Under the pieces are notes generated by a model that saw only the letters and a program-made list of their open reading frames with translations, made no database searches and was not told where the DNA came from. This document shows, in pieces, positions 6,654 to 8,113 of a stretch of DNA of 8,113 nt. The stretch is from NCBI GenBank assembly GCA_945886995.1, contig CAMCZJ010000140.1:1-8113 (forward strand), read 5' to 3'. The number at the start of each line of letters is the position of its first letter. Position 1 is the first letter of the stretch. The position numbers and the translations under genes are program-made. The DNA comes from Asaia bogorensis (lineage in GTDB: Bacteria > Pseudomonadota > Alphaproteobacteria > Acetobacterales > Acetobacteraceae).

Positions 6654-7385
6654 TCAAGGGGCCAAAAGTGCTCGGGCACGTTCCAAATCTTCAGGCGTAT
6701 CCACGCCGAAGGGGCCGTGTTCCACCCGGGCGGCGCTGATTTTCATGCCCGCTTCCAGGGCGCGGAGTTGTTCGAGCTTTTCGCGCAGTTCCAAGGGGCT
6801 GGCCGGCAGAGTCACGAAGCGGTCCAAGGCGGCGCGGCGATAGGCATAAACGCCAATATGGTGCCAGCGCGGCCCCTCCCCCCATGGGATCGGCAGACGA
6901 GAGAAATAAAGCGCCGGTGCCACGCTGGCATCGCCCGTGAAGGCGCAGGCGCATTTCACGAAGGAATCGGTGTGCGCTTCAGCCTCATTGGCAATGGGGC
7001 AGACCAGCGTGCCGATATCAACCGTGGGGTCTTCCAGCGGGGCCAGCACCGCGCGCAGCGTTTCCGGCCGGATGGTCGGGAAATCGCCTTGCAGATTGAC
7101 CACCACATCGAATTCCCCCGCAGGGTCCAAAGCCTTCATGGCGCGCTGCACACGATCCGTGCCGGAAGGCACATCATCCGCCACCAGTACCGCGCGGGCG
7201 CCGGCGGCGCGGGCGGCTTCGGCGATTTCCTCCTCAGCGCAGGCAACCGCCAGGGGGGCGATACCGGCTTCGCGGGCGCGGTCCAGCACATGAGCGATCA
7301 TGGGGCGGCCATGAATATCGGCCAGCGGCTTGCCGGGCAGGCGGGTCGCGGCCATACGGGCGGGGATGACAATGATGGGACGCAA
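6654..7385 (-). CDS. kdsB: 3-deoxy-manno-octulosonate cytidylyltransferase (CMP-KDO synthetase)
   Basis: This cytosolic enzyme activates KDO with CTP to CMP-KDO for the LPS inner core. From a TTG start at 7385 it has 243 residues, the family's normal length. The N-terminus RPIIVIPARMAATRLPGKPL is the nucleotide-binding signature. Further along are SGTDRV (74-79), VVNLQGDFPTI with the metal-binding Asp101, YFSRLPIPW, HHIGVYAYRR, LREKLEQLRALE and FGVDTPEDLE with the second metal Asp229. The TTG start is supported by AGGAG 9 nt upstream and by homology beginning right there. An upstream in-frame ATG at 7469 would add 28 residues rich in Arg and Pro that look like non-coding sequence and run through the divergent promoter region. 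It is the first gene of an operon with pheA and divergent from the cytochrome gene. QGDFP replaces the enterobacterial QGDEP; alpha homologues usually have QGDLP. Confidence 0.96.
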   Translation of the reverse strand: MRPIIVIPARMAATRLPGKPLADIHGRPMIAHVLDRAREAGIAPLAVACAEEEIAEAARAAGARAVLVADDVPSGTDRVQRAMKALDPAGEFDVVVNLQGDFPTIRPETLRAVLAPLEDPTVDIGTLVCPIANEAEAHTDSFVKCACAFTGDASVAPALYFSRLPIPWGEGPRWHHIGVYAYRRAALDRFVTLPASPLELREKLEQLRALEAGMKISAARVEHGPFGVDTPEDLERARALLAP

Positions 7386-7394
7386 GGAAAAGGG

Positions 7395-7399
7395 CTCCT
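7395..7399 (-). promoter_or_regulatory. Shine-Dalgarno site deciding the kdsB TTG start
   Basis: On the minus strand AGGAG (7399-7395) sits 9 nt before the TTG at 7385. It fits that start and would lie inside the coding frame if the longer ATG form (7469) were used. Confidence 0.7.
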
Positions 7400-7466
7400 G
7401 CCGCCTTGCCGGCGGGAAGGGTGATCTATATGTTCCGCGCGTTCTAAAGAAGCGCGTCCCTGGGTG

Positions 7467-7492
7467 CAAACCGGCGGGCAGCGTCCGGTTTG
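7467..7492 (+). repeat. Perfect 8-bp inverted repeat abutting the cytochrome ribosome site
   Basis: CAAACCGG (7467-7474) and CCGGTTTG (7485-7492) are exact inverted copies around a 10-nt loop. The next bases, AGGAAGAG (7493-7500), are the ribosome binding site of the cytochrome gene starting at 7508. It could be a leader hairpin that tunes translation or a protein-binding operator. Confidence 0.6.
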
Positions 7493-7507
7493 AGGAAGAG
7501 CTTGGCC

Positions 7508-8047
7508 ATGAGTAACAGTCTTGAACTGAACAAGGTTTTCGCTGCCGTGCTGACGGCCGGGATCACTTTCATGAGTGCCGGCGTGATTGGCCGCTTGATC
7601 GTGCATCCAACGCCGCTCAAGGAAAGTGCCATTCAGATTGGCGAACCCGCCCCCGCCCAGGTGGCCGCAGCGCCAGCCGCCCCTGCCCTTGAACCCATCA
7701 CACCGCTGCTCGCTGCCGCAAATGTGCAGGCCGGTCAGCAATTGGCGCAGCGCCAATGCGCTTCCTGCCACAGCTTCAATGAAGGTGGCCGTTCCGGGGT
7801 TGGCCCCAATCTCTATGGCATTATTGGCGCCAAGCATGCGCATATCGAAGGCTTCAATTACTCCGCCGCCATTCGTGCCATGGCCAACAAGCCCTGGACC
7901 TATGAAGATATGAACGCCTGGATCGCCAATCCGCGTGCCTATGCCCCCGGCAATAAGATGACCTATGCCGGCATGGCGAGTGTGCAGAACCGTGCTGACC
8001 TGATCGCCTATCTGCGTTCGATTTCGCCGAACGCGCCCGCGCCCTGA
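7508..8047 (+). CDS. cycM: Membrane-anchored class I cytochrome c (CycM-like)
   Basis: This is a 179-residue c-type cytochrome. From the ATG at 7508 it begins MSNSLELNKV, typical of CycM. A single hydrophobic segment at about residues 10-32 acts as an uncleaved anchor. A flexible Ala/Pro-rich linker (about 46-68) then leads to a periplasmic haem domain. Haem attaches at CASCH (Cys84, Cys87, His88). GVGPNLYGIIG follows, the axial methionine is probably Met151 in GNKMTYAGM, and the last helix is NRADLIAYLRSIS. In rhizobia CycM passes electrons from the bc1 complex to the aa3 oxidase; the same role is inferred here. AGGA at 7493-7496 is 11 nt before the ATG. A TTG at 7490 would add six residues but would absorb the ribosome site, so I reject it. 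It is divergent from kdsB-pheA, a neighbourhood I recall from several alphaproteobacteria. Confidence 0.93.
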   Translation: MSNSLELNKVFAAVLTAGITFMSAGVIGRLIVHPTPLKESAIQIGEPAPAQVAAAPAAPALEPITPLLAAANVQAGQQLAQRQCASCHSFNEGGRSGVGPNLYGIIGAKHAHIEGFNYSAAIRAMANKPWTYEDMNAWIANPRAYAPGNKMTYAGMASVQNRADLIAYLRSISPNAPAP

Positions 8048-8113
8048 TCCCGCAGAACTTCATCGCGGTGGCGGAAGCCGCCGCTGATCGGGCAGCGGCG
8101 GTGATCCGGCCGT
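8044..8113 (+). CDS. Probable inositol monophosphatase-family protein, 5' end only
   Basis: Only the first 23 codons are in the window, running off the right edge. The frame encodes NFIAVAEAAADRAAAVIRP, which resembles the first helix of inositol monophosphatase/histidinol-phosphatase (HisN-type) proteins, where F-x3-A-x3-AD-x-A-x-x-VIRP is common. No catalytic motif is reached, so the call rests on this short match. The frame opens after a TGA at 7996. No ATG, GTG or TTG occurs before this helix; CTG at 8044 overlaps the cytochrome stop (CTGA), and the first ordinary start is GTG 8068, inside the helix. I place the start at CTG 8044 as the best fit, allowing that GTG 8068 may be real. The overlap would mean translational coupling to the cytochrome gene. 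Confidence 0.45.
   Translation, partial: MIPQNFIAVAEAAADRAAAVIRP

Larger units (their letters stand above)
7386..7507. promoter_or_regulatory. Divergent control region between kdsB and the cytochrome gene
   Basis: These 122 nt must carry the start signals of both genes. The motif CTATATG (7426-7432) gives a -10-like TATATG on the plus strand and a -10-like TATAGA on the minus strand. On the plus strand TTGCCG (7406-7411) stands 15 nt upstream as a -35 candidate; on the minus strand no good -35 is seen. Three dyad symmetries lie here: CCGCC/GGCGG (7401-7415), CGCGCGTTCT/AGAAGCGCG (7436-7456, one bulged G) and CAAACCGG/CCGGTTTG (7467-7492). If the plus promoter is right, the last two fall in the cytochrome leader mRNA. 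Confidence 0.4.

Noticed and set aside
6717..7424. 235-codon open frame on the plus strand
   Set aside because: Antisense to kdsB and running into its ribosome site; the translated product is low-complexity and unlike any family I know.
1..8113. CRISPR array, insertion sequence, toxin-antitoxin or defence system
   Set aside because: Reading both strands, I found no regularly spaced repeats, transposase motifs, terminal inverted repeats with target duplications, or small paired genes of those kinds.

Overview
The window looks like an ordinary chromosomal segment of a GC-rich alphaproteobacterium. The most likely group is Rhodospirillales, family Acetobacteraceae (Roseomonas-like); this is inference from protein flavour and gene order, not a measured phylogeny. 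Pointers are an alpha-type GltB/GltD pair, an orphan Bug-type solute receptor, a single-domain prephenate dehydratase with the alpha-type ESYM regulatory motif, an alpha-type KdsB (QGDxPTI), and a CycM-like membrane cytochrome c divergent from kdsB-pheA.

Layout, left to right. (1) 1-3342, plus strand: the 3' part of gltB followed 21 nt later by complete gltD. Together they make NADPH-dependent glutamate synthase, and a cluster of small hairpins with T-tracts follows. (2) 3545-4528, plus: an exported Bug/TctC-family receptor with no TctA/TctB partner in view. (3) 4529-4793: a gap with two hairpins and then an AT-rich stretch before the next gene. (4) 4794-5591, plus: an outer-membrane beta-barrel protein. 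(5) 5592-5784: a convergent gap holding tRNA-Arg(CCG) on the minus strand. (6) 6654-7385 and 5785-6642, minus: kdsB then pheA, a tight two-gene operon. (7) 7386-7507: a divergent control region containing three dyad symmetries. (8) 7508-8047, plus: membrane-anchored cytochrome c, overlapped at its stop codon by the start of a probable inositol-monophosphatase-family gene cut off by the window edge.

Functionally the genes cover core nitrogen assimilation (gltBD), solute capture, the cell envelope (outer-membrane protein, KDO activation for LPS), phenylalanine synthesis, respiration and translation. I see no mobile element, CRISPR array, toxin-antitoxin pair, defence locus or other accessory system, and I do not think the window contains an undescribed system. 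The points most worth a second look are the unusual start of the last gene (possible CTG start), the symmetric hairpins beside both ribosome binding sites in the kdsB/cytochrome divergent region, and the strong T-less hairpin downstream of the Bug receptor gene.
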